A stretch of 64,000 nt of DNA from Paraburkholderia diazotrophica. GTDB lineage: Bacteria > Pseudomonadota > Gammaproteobacteria > Burkholderiales > Burkholderiaceae. Position numbers and translations under genes: made by a program. The notes under the pieces were generated by a model. The model saw only the letters and a program-made list of their open reading frames with translations. It was not told the origin of the DNA and searched no databases. This document shows, piece by piece, positions 36,425 to 44,607 of this stretch; positions within the stretch are counted from its first letter, which is position 1, and each line of letters begins with the position of its first letter. The stretch is from NCBI RefSeq assembly GCF_900108945.1, contig NZ_FNYE01000019.1, positions 62,001 through 126,000 of the forward strand, given 5' to 3'.

Positions 36425-37135
36425 ATGAGCAACTCGCAAAAGGTCGTTATCGTCACTGGCGCATCGCAAGGTATCGGCGCAGAACTCGTCAAAGCCTTCC
36501 GCGAGCGCGACTATCGCGTCGTCGCAATCGCGCGTTCGATCAAACCGTCCGACGATCCGAACATCGTGACAGTCGCTGGCGACATCGGCGATCGCGAAGT
36601 CGCAAGGCGTGCCGTCTCCGAAGCCGTCGAACGCTTCGGCCGCGTCGATACGCTGATCAACAACGCGGGCATCTTCATCGCGAAGCCGTTCACGCAATAT
36701 ACGGCTGAAGACTATGCCGCCGTGCTGAACGTCAACGTGAACGGCTTCTTCCATATCACCCAGCTTGCAATCGCCGAGATGGAGAAGAACAAAAGCGGCC
36801 ATGTGTTGCAGATCACGACGAGTCTCGTCGATCATGCAGTTTCCGGCGTGCCTTCGGTGCTCGCATCGCTGACGAAGGGCGGCCTCAATGCAGCCACGAA
36901 GTCGCTTGCAATCGAATACGCGAAGACGGGTATTCGCGCGAACGCTGTGTCGCCCGGCATCATCAAGTCGCCGATGCACGCGCCGGAAACGCACGAAGCA
37001 CTCGGCGCGCTGCATCCCATCGGCCATATGGGTGAAATGAGCGACATCGTCGACGCTGTCGTGTACCTCGATTCCGCGCCATTCGTCACGGGCGAGATCC
37101 TGCACGTCGACGGCGGCCAGAGCGCAGGCCACTGA
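36425..37135 (+). CDS. SDR-family oxidoreductase lacking the catalytic tyrosine
   Basis: This is a 236-residue Rossmann-fold short-chain dehydrogenase. The NAD(P)-binding motif VTGASQGIGAE sits near residues 10-20 and NNAG near 80-83, and VSPGIIKSPM closes the site. At the usual YxxxK position the sequence is ASLTK (in SVLASLTKGGLNA), so Lys is kept but Tyr is replaced by Ala. The enzyme may have altered chemistry or a binding role. The ATG at 36425 follows GAGGTC. A tautomerase gene follows at 58 bp, probably in the same operon. Confidence 0.88.
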   Translation: MSNSQKVVIVTGASQGIGAELVKAFRERDYRVVAIARSIKPSDDPNIVTVAGDIGDREVARRAVSEAVERFGRVDTLINNAGIFIAKPFTQYTAEDYAAVLNVNVNGFFHITQLAIAEMEKNKSGHVLQITTSLVDHAVSGVPSVLASLTKGGLNAATKSLAIEYAKTGIRANAVSPGIIKSPMHAPETHEALGALHPIGHMGEMSDIVDAVVYLDSAPFVTGEILHVDGGQSAGH

Positions 37136-37193
37136 GCGTAACGGCGAGGCATCGGCCACGATGCCTCATCCGCCTAACATCACGGAGATTGTC

Positions 37194-37430
37194 ATGCCTA
37201 TCGTGACCATTCAGGTTACTCGCGAAGGAAACAAGCCCGGCACGAACGCGGTGACGCCGGAAGAGAAGGCGCAACTGATCAAGGGAGCCAGCGAGTTGCT
37301 GCTCAACGTGCTCAACAAACCGCTCGAAGCGACATTCGTCGTCATTCAGGAAGTCGAGACGGAGAACTGGGGATGGGGCGGGCTGCCCGTCGACGAATAT
37401 CGTCGGCAGAAAGCGAAGAAGCCGGGCTGA
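37194..37430 (+). CDS. 4-Oxalocrotonate tautomerase-family protein
   Basis: This is a 78-residue tautomerase with the catalytic Pro directly after Met (MPIVTIQVTREGNKPG). It carries the family features KAQLIKGASELLLNVLNK and FVVIQEVETENWGWGG. Length and fold fit small 4-OT-like enzymes that interconvert keto-enol forms of 2-oxo acids. The ATG at 37194 follows GGAG; an earlier start at 37161 would bury the Pro and is rejected. Its partner is the upstream SDR gene, and a strong stem-loop follows. Confidence 0.88.
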   Translation: MPIVTIQVTREGNKPGTNAVTPEEKAQLIKGASELLLNVLNKPLEATFVVIQEVETENWGWGGLPVDEYRRQKAKKPG

Positions 37431-37459
37431 GCGCCGGCAGAAAATTGAAGCATTCAGTT

Positions 37460-37520
37460 GCGGGCCATTGCGCGAAGTAGCTTAGAGGTTCTTCGCGCAA
37501 TGCGGCCCGCGATTTTCGTT
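37460..37520. terminator. Strong stem-loop between convergent tautomerase and MOSC genes
   Basis: GCGGGCC-ATTGCGCGAAG (37460-37477) pairs with CTTCGCGCAAT-GC-GGCCCGC (37491-37510), 18 pairs with one two-base bulge. It is followed on the plus strand by GATTTTCGTT. It sits exactly between two convergent genes, so it probably ends both transcripts. Confidence 0.75.
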
Positions 37521-38197
37521 CATGGTTCTCTACGCGCGCGGCTGCGGCGCAAGTCGAGCATGCCGCTGATCGATTCCTCGCGACGCCCCGGGACGAGGCC
37601 GATAGGCGAACCCGCTCGCACCGATCCCGTTTGCACGACGCTCAGATAGACGCCCGCAAATCCGCTCTGATACATGTGCTTTACTGCGCGCCTGTAGCCC
37701 ATCACCGCGTTCAGTTTGAAACAGGGGCTACGTGGCGCTTCGACACGTAACCTGACTTCGTCGATGACGAGCACGTCGCCAATCCACAGGTCTGTTTCGA
37801 GCACGCCCTGAGTCGTCAGGTTCTCGCCCAGCGCGCCGAATCCGAGCGGTCTGTCGGCATGCGCGACACCCGCTTCGATGCGCCGTTCGCGCCACCATGC
37901 ATAGTGCTCGACCGGATACAGGTAGACAGCCTTGTCGAGCCCGCCGTGAACGCTGAGGTCCGCCTGCTCGTCGCCGACGAAGCCCACCTTCTTCACTTCG
38001 GCGATCGCGCCTTCGCTCGCGCTGCTAATCGAGCGCTTGCGTATTGCCGACTCGACTTGCAGCCCTTCCGAAGACAGCCCGACGTCGAGAGGCTCGATCG
38101 CACCGACATTGATCGACAACACCGTAGCGCCGATGTCGCGCACGTTCTCGCCGTTGTGTGCAACGGTAGTCTGGTCTCCCATCTCGCGCCGATCCAT
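37520..38197 (-). CDS. MOSC-domain protein (YiiM-like)
   Basis: This is a ~225-residue MOSC protein, probably a molybdenum cofactor-dependent N-hydroxylated-compound reductase partner or carrier, as in YiiM. Motifs are LSVHGGLDKAVYLYPVEHY, GFGALGENLTT and RSPCFKLNAVMG with the conserved Cys. The start is uncertain: ATG at 38197 lies 5 bp past the stop of the upstream gene and suggests coupling, ATG at 38182 is alternative. A frame up to 38359 overlaps the neighbour and is rejected. The upstream gene, a nitronate monooxygenase, is co-oriented; both deal with nitrogen-oxygen bonds, which may be functional. Confidence 0.85.
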   Translation of the reverse strand: MDRREMGDQTTVAHNGENVRDIGATVLSINVGAIEPLDVGLSSEGLQVESAIRKRSISSASEGAIAEVKKVGFVGDEQADLSVHGGLDKAVYLYPVEHYAWWRERRIEAGVAHADRPLGFGALGENLTTQGVLETDLWIGDVLVIDEVRLRVEAPRSPCFKLNAVMGYRRAVKHMYQSGFAGVYLSVVQTGSVRAGSPIGLVPGRREESISGMLDLRRSRARREP

Positions 38198-38201
38198 TCC
38201 T

Positions 38202-39302
38202 TCAGGACGTGAACGGCTGCAAACGCCGGATGGCCTCGACCAGTTCCGTCTCCAGCTGAGCGACCAGCTCAGCGGCGGGCAGCGAGCGGGCGAGCGCGGC
38301 TGCCTGGCCGCCCCACTGCGCGCCATAACCGAACTCGCCCTTTGCTTTCGCGGCCGCATGCAGCGCCTTGCCGGCGTCGTAGGTGATCGGATAAGACGGC
38401 GTCTCAGGACGATCCGCCGAGCGGCCGAGTTGAGTGAACCTGTTGACCATGCTGCGCGCCAGCCGCCCCGAAATCGCCGACGTCAAAACCGTGTGGTACG
38501 CCGGGTCGCCGAGAATGGCGCGGCGGTAGCCTTCGTCGATCGACGTCTCCGGGCACGGTACGAATGCCGTTCCGAGTTGCGCGGCCTGTGCGCCGAGCGC
38601 GAGCGCCGCCGCGATGCCCGCGCCGTCCATGATCCCGCCCGCCGCAATCACGGGCAAATCGATTTTCTGCACAAAGAGGCGCGTGAGCGCGAACGTGCCC
38701 AGGCCTTCGTCAAAGGCTTGCGTATCGAACACGCCGCGATGGCCACCCGCTTCGACACCTTGCGCAACGATGGCATCGACATCCGCATCGGCGACGGCGG
38801 CCGCCTCGTCCAGATTCGTCGCCGACGCCAGGAGCCTGATGCCCGCGTCCTTCAGCGCCTTGATGATCTCTTTCGAAGGCAAGCCGAAATGAAAGCTGAC
38901 GACAGCCGGCTTTTCCGCCAGAAACACGTCGAGCATCGCCTGATCCTCGACGAAGCTCGTATAGATCTCGCTGAGCTTTTCAGGCGCGCTCGCGCCGTAC
39001 TTCTCGAAGTGCGGCGCAAGCCAGTTCAGCCATTCCCTTTCGACTTTCGCATTGGCGGTTGCGGGTTCATGGCAGAAGACGTTGATGTTGAAAGGCGCGT
39101 TGGTCAAAGCGCGCGTGTCGCGGATTGCCTTACGCGCGGCTTCGGCATTCATCGCGCCCACACCGAGCGATCCGAGGCCGCCCGTATTCGAAACGGCCGC
39201 GGCGAGCGCAGGCGTGCTGGTGCCCGCCATGGGCGCCTGGATGATCGGCTTGCTGATACCAAGCAGCTTGAGAAGCGGCTTGTCTTCGAAACGATTGCTC
39301 AT
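38202..39302 (-). CDS. Nitronate monooxygenase-family flavoprotein, second
   Basis: This is a 366-residue FMN-dependent TIM-barrel enzyme. Motifs: KPIIQAPMAGTSTPALAAAV, TGGLGSLGVGAMNAE, IVAQGVEAGGHRGVFDT with the catalytic His and VIAAGGIMDGAGIAAALALG. It is longer than the first copy (at 32.3 kb) and clearly a separate paralogue. GAGGTC precedes the ATG. It is co-oriented with the MOSC gene and divergent from the LysR gene at 39695, which may regulate it. Confidence 0.9.
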   Translation of the reverse strand: MSNRFEDKPLLKLLGISKPIIQAPMAGTSTPALAAAVSNTGGLGSLGVGAMNAEAARKAIRDTRALTNAPFNINVFCHEPATANAKVEREWLNWLAPHFEKYGASAPEKLSEIYTSFVEDQAMLDVFLAEKPAVVSFHFGLPSKEIIKALKDAGIRLLASATNLDEAAAVADADVDAIVAQGVEAGGHRGVFDTQAFDEGLGTFALTRLFVQKIDLPVIAAGGIMDGAGIAAALALGAQAAQLGTAFVPCPETSIDEGYRRAILGDPAYHTVLTSAISGRLARSMVNRFTQLGRSADRPETPSYPITYDAGKALHAAAKAKGEFGYGAQWGGQAAALARSLPAAELVAQLETELVEAIRRLQPFTS

Positions 39303-39694
39303 CTGATGACCTCATCGCGTGAGTTGGAGACCATGCCGCCCGCGATCTGTACGCCAAAGCGGCTAGTCGAAGGTCCGTGCTTTCGGCTGCAAATGCTCCT
39401 GCAAGCATAGCCTCTTTACATGCGATGATCGGTTATCGGGTAAAGACCGGTCAACCGGTTGCCAGTCAAGACACTGTTGAGCGGCGGGAACAGATCGGAC
39501 AGCTCGCGTATCGTTGCGGCAGCAATCGCAAGTTGTATTGCGAGCCCTGACAGACACGCGCTCGCGCTGCTATCCGGCTTATGCCGCAAGACCTGCTATC
39601 CTCTGCGAACCCGCCGTCAACCATCCCGCTGCACCGCGCCGTGCCTTTGCGTCAGGCAAAACGAGCAGCGCATCCGGCACATCATGGAAAGGCC
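39303..39694. promoter_or_regulatory. Divergent control region with two ACCGGT boxes
   Basis: This 392-bp gap between the nitronate monooxygenase and LysR genes holds no convincing gene. ACCGGT occurs at 39446-39451 and again at 39454-39459, separated by CA; each copy is itself palindromic. The position suits a LysR-type operator, but the consensus T-N11-A is not clearly present. Confidence 0.5.
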
Positions 39695-40609
39695 ATGCAG
39701 CGTCAATTCGAAGACGTTCTTCTAGGCAGCATCGAACTGTTCTGCCTCGCAGCCGAGCTGGAGAGCTTCACGGTCGCCGCGACGGCCGCGAGCGTGACGC
39801 CTGCTGCCGTGAGCCGGTCCGTCGCGCGCCTGGAGTCGCGTCTCGGCGTGCGGCTCTTCGTGCGCACGACGAGACAGATCAGGCTCACGGATGCCGGGCG
39901 CCGTTACTTCGAGCAATGTCGTCTGGCGCTCAACCAGCTTGCGGACGCCGAGCGCGAAGTGACGGGACAGCAGAGCACGCCCACAGGCGTCTTGCGCATC
40001 AGCATGCCGACGCCGTATAGCCACTATCGCGTGTTGCCGTTGCTGGCCGAATTCCGCGCGCGCTATCCCGGCGTGACCGTCGAGGCACATCTGAGCAACC
40101 GCAATATCGACTTCGCCGACGAAAGCTTCGATCTCGCCATACGAGGCCGCGCGCCCGACGACTCCGGACTGATCGCGCGCAAGCTCGAAGATGCCGAGCT
40201 TGTCGTCGTGGCATCGCCCGCCTATCTGAAATCGGCCGGCAAGCTGGAAACACCCGACGATCTGATCAACCACGAGTGCATTCAGTTTGCGTTGCCGAGC
40301 ACGGGACGCAATCTGCCGTGGCTCTTCACGCGAGAAGGCGAAGAACTGGAGATGATGACGCGCGGCGGATACAGCACGTCCGGCGACGTGCTGGCGGGCG
40401 TCACGCTCGCGCGCCACGGAGCGGGCCTGTTCCAGACCTATCGTTTCGTCGCGGATCGCGATCTCGAGGATGGAGCGCTGTGCGAAGTGCTCACGCCGTA
40501 TGGCGGCCGCACGCGGCCGTTCGTTTTGCTGTATCCGCATGCGCGGCATCTGTCGTCGCGCGTGCGCTGCTTCGTGGACTTCCTGATGGAAAAGCTCAGA
40601 TCACAATAA
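39695..40609 (+). CDS. LysR-family transcriptional regulator (first of a tandem pair)
   Basis: This is a 304-residue LysR regulator: winged helix IELFCLAAELESFTVAATAA and AAVSRSVARLESRLGVRLF, effector domain from about residue 90 (PTGVLRISMPTPYSHYRVLP). The sequence resembles CrgA/DsdC-like regulators with RTTRQIRLTDAGRRYF. GGAAAGGCC precedes the ATG at 39695; the frame opens earlier at 39581 but that part has poor codon quality. It is divergent from the nitronate monooxygenase-MOSC pair and 4 bp from a second LysR gene. Confidence 0.92.
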   Translation: MQRQFEDVLLGSIELFCLAAELESFTVAATAASVTPAAVSRSVARLESRLGVRLFVRTTRQIRLTDAGRRYFEQCRLALNQLADAEREVTGQQSTPTGVLRISMPTPYSHYRVLPLLAEFRARYPGVTVEAHLSNRNIDFADESFDLAIRGRAPDDSGLIARKLEDAELVVVASPAYLKSAGKLETPDDLINHECIQFALPSTGRNLPWLFTREGEELEMMTRGGYSTSGDVLAGVTLARHGAGLFQTYRFVADRDLEDGALCEVLTPYGGRTRPFVLLYPHARHLSSRVRCFVDFLMEKLRSQ

Positions 40610-40613
40610 GCCC

Positions 40614-41531
40614 ATGCTGCCGAATGTCGATTCGATTGCCGCGCGTCTGCGGCTCAAGCAACTGCGTCTTCTGATCGCGCTCGACGAGCACGGCTCGCTG
40701 CATCGGGCCGCCGACGAAATGGCGTTGACCCAGCCCGGCGCAACCAAGGCGCTGCGCGAAATCGAGGCGACGTTCGGAGCGACCCTTTTCACGCGCTCGC
40801 CACATGGCATTCAGCCGAACGAACTCGGGCGCTGCGTGATCCGCTACGCGCGGCTGATCCACATGGACGTCGCGCATCTGCGCGAAGAGATGGAGGGCAT
40901 TCTGCAAGGCTCGGGCGGAAGGCTCGCCGTCGGCGCGATCACGGGTGCGATATCGGGCGTGCTGGTCGATGCGTTGACGCGTCTGCGGCAAAGACAGCCC
41001 ACGTTGACGGTCGAAGTCGTCGAAGACACGAGCGCGCGGCTCCTCGCGCTGCTCGACCAAGGCCGGCTCGATCTGGCCATCTGCCGCAAGACCGTCGCGC
41101 GGCAGCCCGATCACTACGACTATCGGGAACTGAGCGACGAGCCGGCTGCGATCGTCGCGAGCCTCGCGCATCCGTTGGCGGACGCGCAACACGTGAAGCT
41201 CGCCGATCTCGCGTCTTCCCGCTGGATCGTCTATCCGAGCATGATGCCGCTGCGCGGGCTGTTCGAACGCGAGTTCAAGGAAGCCGGACTCCCCGTGCCG
41301 CCTCACACGATCGAAACCGCGTCGACGGTGACGACAGTGCTGATGCTGCAGCGCGACCCGGCATTCGTTTCGCTGATGCCGCGCGATATGGCCGCGATGC
41401 TGTCGGATCATGGCCTTGCACGGACGCTTGCCATCGAAGTGCAATCCCGTACCGAACCGTACGGCATCGTGACGCGGCGCGGCTCCGTGTTATCGCCTGC
41501 CGCGCGCTTGATGATCGACGAACTCGGATAA
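40614..41531 (+). CDS. LysR-family transcriptional regulator (second of a tandem pair)
   Basis: This is a 305-residue LysR regulator. The DNA-binding domain is LKQLRLLIALDEHGSLHRAA plus QPGATKALREIEATFGATLF. The effector domain starts near residue 90 (GRLAVGAITGAISGVLVDAL), resembling GbpR/PcaQ-like members. Its ATG lies 4 bp after the stop of the first LysR gene, so both are in one transcript. The two proteins are only distantly alike, so this is not a recent duplication. It is convergent with a MarR gene. Confidence 0.92.
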   Translation: MLPNVDSIAARLRLKQLRLLIALDEHGSLHRAADEMALTQPGATKALREIEATFGATLFTRSPHGIQPNELGRCVIRYARLIHMDVAHLREEMEGILQGSGGRLAVGAITGAISGVLVDALTRLRQRQPTLTVEVVEDTSARLLALLDQGRLDLAICRKTVARQPDHYDYRELSDEPAAIVASLAHPLADAQHVKLADLASSRWIVYPSMMPLRGLFEREFKEAGLPVPPHTIETASTVTTVLMLQRDPAFVSLMPRDMAAMLSDHGLARTLAIEVQSRTEPYGIVTRRGSVLSPAARLMIDELG

Positions 41532-41616
41532 CGGGCACACGCGCTAACGGGCGCCTAATACATCACGCTGTGCCATTCATCGCAACGGCGCGGCGCAAAA
41601 TGCCGCCGGCGCGCAT

Positions 41617-42042
41617 TCACGCGCCTTCTAACCCGCCTTTGAATGCCCAGCCGAATGCGTCCATCTCGGACTTGTGCAAGGTCGCCAGCCGGAGCAAAAG
41701 GCGTTCTCCCCTGGACGTCAGATGCACCTCCACCTGGCGGCGGTCGCTGCGGCTCGTCTTGCGCGCGACGAGCCCCGCCGACTCGCAGCGCGACACGAGC
41801 GCCACCGTGCCATGAGGCGCGGCCTGCAGACGCTCGGCAAGCTCGCCGACCGTCGCCCAGTCGCGTCCTTCGATGCCCTGCACATGCAGCATCAGCTGAT
41901 ACTGCAACGGCGTGATGCCGGCCGTATGCGTCACCTCCTCGGAAAAACGCAGAAAGCGCCGCAACTGGTAGCGGAACGCGGACATCGCCTCCAGATCCTG
42001 CTTGGTCGGGGCTTCGACCGCAGCGGCGGGACTTGCTGCCAT
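41617..42042 (-). CDS. MarR-family transcriptional regulator
   Basis: This is a ~141-residue winged-helix regulator. FRYQLRRFLRFSEEVTHTAG opens the domain; TPLQYQLMLHVQG, VGELAERLQAAPHGTVALVS and the wing RKTSRSDRRQVEVHLTSRG follow. It probably responds to an aromatic or stress ligand. The ATG at 42042 is preferred because GGAG lies six bases upstream; an ATG at 42054 has no ribosome binding site. It is an isolated gene; its target could be itself or a distant gene. Confidence 0.9.
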   Translation of the reverse strand: MAASPAAAVEAPTKQDLEAMSAFRYQLRRFLRFSEEVTHTAGITPLQYQLMLHVQGIEGRDWATVGELAERLQAAPHGTVALVSRCESAGLVARKTSRSDRRQVEVHLTSRGERLLLRLATLHKSEMDAFGWAFKGGLEGA

Positions 42043-42173
42043 GGGAGACTCCATCGATGTCGGGTGCTGGTTGAAATTATGTCACTGCGTGACTAATATC
42101 GATTCATAGCGGCCGATTGGCGCATCCTGCGCAAGACGCGCCGACGAATCACTGTGCGCATTTCCGGTAGCAG

Positions 42174-42479
42174 ATGAAATCTTACGTCGTTCTGCTCGCA
42201 GCGTGGATGGCAGCGTTTGCCGCAGCCGGAGTTCGTTCGGCTGGCGCGGACTCGCAGGCTATCGTGCTCGCCAATCTGCCGTCGAGTTCCGGTCTCGACC
42301 CGGCGCTGTTGCAGCCGCAGCCCCCGCCCGAGCGGCATCGCGCGTCGACGCCGTCGCCCGCCATCATTCACGGTCCGTCCTACCTGTCCGCGTTGCGCGA
42401 CTACGATCTGCTCGCGCCGAGGCACAGGCTGTCGTATAGCCCGTCGGCGGGATTCAAGCTGAACGATCGAGGCGATTGA
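42174..42479 (+). CDS. Small exported protein of unknown function
   Basis: The 101-residue reading frame begins with a plausible signal peptide (SYVVLLAAWMAAFAAAGVRSAGA). The rest is rich in Pro and Ser (PQPPPERHRASTPSPA) with an ordered-looking end (SYLSALRDYDLLAPRHRLSY). No family is recognised. The ribosome binding site is weak. It is convergent with the next gene at 11 bp, and the codon use looks native. I am only moderately sure it is a gene. Confidence 0.5.
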   Translation: MKSYVVLLAAWMAAFAAAGVRSAGADSQAIVLANLPSSSGLDPALLQPQPPPERHRASTPSPAIIHGPSYLSALRDYDLLAPRHRLSYSPSAGFKLNDRGD

Positions 42480-42490
42480 GCCCGCGCGCT

Positions 42491-42919
42491 TCAATGCACG
42501 ACGGGCGTATGGCCCTCGTATTTCTGCAGCGATACGCCCACCACATGCTCGTGCCATATTCCGCACTTCGCGACGACAGGAATCCACGACTGCTTGCTGC
42601 GCACGCGGGCAAACGCGCGCATCGTCACCGTCGACTCGACGGGTTGAGCGCCATTGTTGCCGGAAAAAATGCCGCTGCCGCCTTCGACCTTGGCTTTCAG
42701 CACACGGCGATCGGGCGCGAGAAACATGTCATAGCGTGACGTAGTGCGAATCCAGCGGTCGAGTTCGGCGATACAGTTGATGACGGCGGGACGCACGTGG
42801 AGACGCGTGAGGTACGCGTAGTCGTCGGGCACGTCGGCCTGGGACGGGGACTGCGAAAAGGCGGTCGAGCAGAACCAGATGAGGCACAAGATGCCAGATA
42901 GAGCGGTGATGCTTTTCAT
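42491..42919 (-). CDS. Exported protein of unknown function with three cysteines
   Basis: This is a 142-residue protein with signal peptide TALSGILCLIWFCSTAFSQ. The mature part includes VRPAVINCIAELDRWIRT, DRRVLKAKVEGGSGIFSGN and VVAKCGIWHEHVVGVSLQK; the two mature Cys could form a disulphide. It resembles short conserved hypothetical proteins of proteobacteria, but I cannot name the family. It is divergent from the lipoprotein gene at 43067. Confidence 0.65.
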   Translation of the reverse strand: MKSITALSGILCLIWFCSTAFSQSPSQADVPDDYAYLTRLHVRPAVINCIAELDRWIRTTSRYDMFLAPDRRVLKAKVEGGSGIFSGNNGAQPVESTVTMRAFARVRSKQSWIPVVAKCGIWHEHVVGVSLQKYEGHTPVVH

Positions 42920-43066
42920 TGTCGTGTGGCGCCTCGAAATTCAATGCGACGCACATGCGTCGCGAAACGTTCAAGGCGCGAAAGTATACTCGCTCTGCCT
43001 GGCTCTTATCGCCGCGCGCGTTTCACAAGCTTTCTACGCGCTTCAACTGCACTGACGGATCGAAAA

Positions 43067-43432
43067 TTGAACCTCTTTCATCTCGCTGTCGCCGCGATCG
43101 TGTGCGTCGCGCTCGTCGCATGCTCGCGCAGGGACAGTCTCTTTTCACTGGCGCCGAACTACTCGGCGCAAACAGTGCAGACGGTATCGGATGTGGCGGA
43201 ATGCATCGCCGGTCGCTGGCAATCGAGCGTGCGGCATCTGAGCGAGGTGCGCGCGAACGGCGCGGTCAGCATCGAGGCGCAGTCGCTGTTTCGTGGAATT
43301 GCGATCGGCGTTCGGCTCAGGCCGCACGCGAACGATACGCTCGTCGAGTATTTTCAGCGCCGCGTCGCCGATCCGATCTATCGGTCGATGGTCAGGGAGT
43401 GCACGCGAACGCTGGTGTCAGCGGAGCACTGA
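43067..43432 (+). CDS. Small lipoprotein with TTG start
   Basis: This is a 121-residue protein whose most likely start is TTG at 43067, behind GACGGA. From there the N-terminus LFHLAVAAIVCVALVACSR is a typical lipoprotein signal with the lipobox LVAC. The mature body (ECIAGRWQSSVRHLSEVRAN, then LRPHANDTLVEYFQRRVADP) is typical of small periplasmic lipoproteins found in Burkholderia. An ATG frame upstream at 42926 would hide the signal and looks non-coding. Function unknown. Confidence 0.65.
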   Translation: MNLFHLAVAAIVCVALVACSRRDSLFSLAPNYSAQTVQTVSDVAECIAGRWQSSVRHLSEVRANGAVSIEAQSLFRGIAIGVRLRPHANDTLVEYFQRRVADPIYRSMVRECTRTLVSAEH

Positions 43433-43439
43433 TCGCCGC

Positions 43440-43868
43440 TCAGAATTCCACGAGCGCGAAGTCTTGTTTGCCGACATCGCAGAGCGGGCAGCGCCAGCTT
43501 TCCGGCACGTCGGCCCAGCGCGTGCCGGGCGCGATGCCTTCTTCAGGCAAGCCGGCGGCCTCGTCGTAGATCCATCCGCATATCACGCATACCCACTGCT
43601 TGAATTCGTCCTCGGATGACGGCGTTTGCGTCGCAGCCGCGTCGTTCGATCCGAGCGATTCCGACGCAGCCGCGTTGTTGTCGTGATCGAGCGATACGAC
43701 GAGCGGTGTCGGCCGATCAGCGGCTGGCGTATCGAGATAGCGTTGCAGCGCCTGATGCAGGGCCGCCGCTTCCTTCAGGTTCAGGTCGATCCAGAAAGGA
43801 TCGCCGGCGCCATCGTTGAGCCGGTCGGGCGAGAACTGGATTTCTACAGCAGTGGCTTTCTTGTACAT
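43440..43868 (-). CDS. Rubredoxin with N-terminal extension
   Basis: This is a 142-residue protein. The C-terminal ~55 residues are a rubredoxin: WVCVICGWIYDEAAGLPEEG and WRCPLCDVGK supply the four Cys for one iron, carrying single electrons. The preceding ~85 residues (VEIQFSPDRLNDGAGDPFWI, LNLKEAAALHQALQRYLD) form an extra region not in classical 55-residue rubredoxins. The start ATG at 43868 has a weak ribosome binding site; the frame extends to 43943. It is convergent with the lipoprotein gene. Confidence 0.88.
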   Translation of the reverse strand: MYKKATAVEIQFSPDRLNDGAGDPFWIDLNLKEAAALHQALQRYLDTPAADRPTPLVVSLDHDNNAAASESLGSNDAAATQTPSSEDEFKQWVCVICGWIYDEAAGLPEEGIAPGTRWADVPESWRCPLCDVGKQDFALVEF

Positions 43869-43912
43869 GCGAAGTGAACGACAGGCGAACGGCGGGTCTT
43901 GCCAACCGCCGT

Positions 43913-44026
43913 CTAGTAGAAGTGACGCAGCAGCGCGCTGCACAGCACGGCCGAGATGCCTACGAGCGAGAGCAATTGGAGCAGAGTCAGCGAACGGCGG
44001 CTATTGGCGGGATTGGGTGTCGACAT
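43913..44026 (-). CDS. Possible 37-residue membrane peptide
   Basis: A short frame reads MSTPNPANSRRSLTLLQLLS and continues with a hydrophobic stretch VGISAVLCSALL, ending RHFY. That is a short basic head plus one transmembrane helix. It lies just upstream of the rubredoxin gene on the same strand, 44 bp from it. No ribosome binding site is obvious, so the call is tentative. Confidence 0.4.
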   Translation of the reverse strand: MSTPNPANSRRSLTLLQLLSLVGISAVLCSALLRHFY

Positions 44027-44412
44027 GAGATTGAACGAATGATTGAGGGGCAGATCTGGAACTGCGTTTTCGATGAAAACGCGAGCCCGGATTGTAAACG
44101 CTCATTCGTTCGATCGAATCCTGGCTGGATTCTTTTCCCCGTCGAGTTGCGTTGGTCGGGGTACGGCATGCGTGACGCTTGACTGATGTGAGAGACGCCT
44201 GATTATCGCTTACACGCCGGACCGACATTCCTTCCTCATGGTTAATAGATTCTTTCGGCCAGCGAGTTGTGGGCGTGTGTGGCTATGCTGCGGAGACTGA
44301 TGGAATCAGCCATCAACATGCAAGAACGCCTTCGCGAAACAGAAATCTCGTTGCGGCAAGCGCGATCGGGATCGGGATCGAGTTGCCGCAAACAGAAACC
44401 ACCGCGAAAACT
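44027..44412. other. Intergenic region, nothing recognised
   Basis: This 386-bp gap contains no convincing gene, terminator or repeat. Reading frames through it look like random high-GC frames. Confidence 0.45.
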
Positions 44413-44607
44413 CTACTGGCCCGAAGTCCCCGACGCCTGGCCATGCTCCGCCTGCCGCGCAGCGTCTTTCGGATCGCCCGATGTATTCCGCACGCGATCT
44501 TCGGCGCGATAGTAGTCGGCATTCTGGTCGATCCTGGCGTAAGAGGCCACGGGCGCAGTCAGCCCAGCGAAACCAGCAAGTGCAAGAGCAAACGCAAGGG
44601 TCTTCAT
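44413..44607 (-). CDS. Small exported protein of unknown function
   Basis: This is a 64-residue protein with a good signal peptide (KTLAFALALAGFAGLTAPVASYA) and a short hydrophilic mature part (RIDQNADYYRAEDRVRNTSG). A strong AAGGAG precedes the ATG. Such small periplasmic proteins are common in Burkholderia, but I cannot assign a family or function. Confidence 0.72.
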   Translation of the reverse strand: MKTLAFALALAGFAGLTAPVASYARIDQNADYYRAEDRVRNTSGDPKDAARQAEHGQASGTSGQ

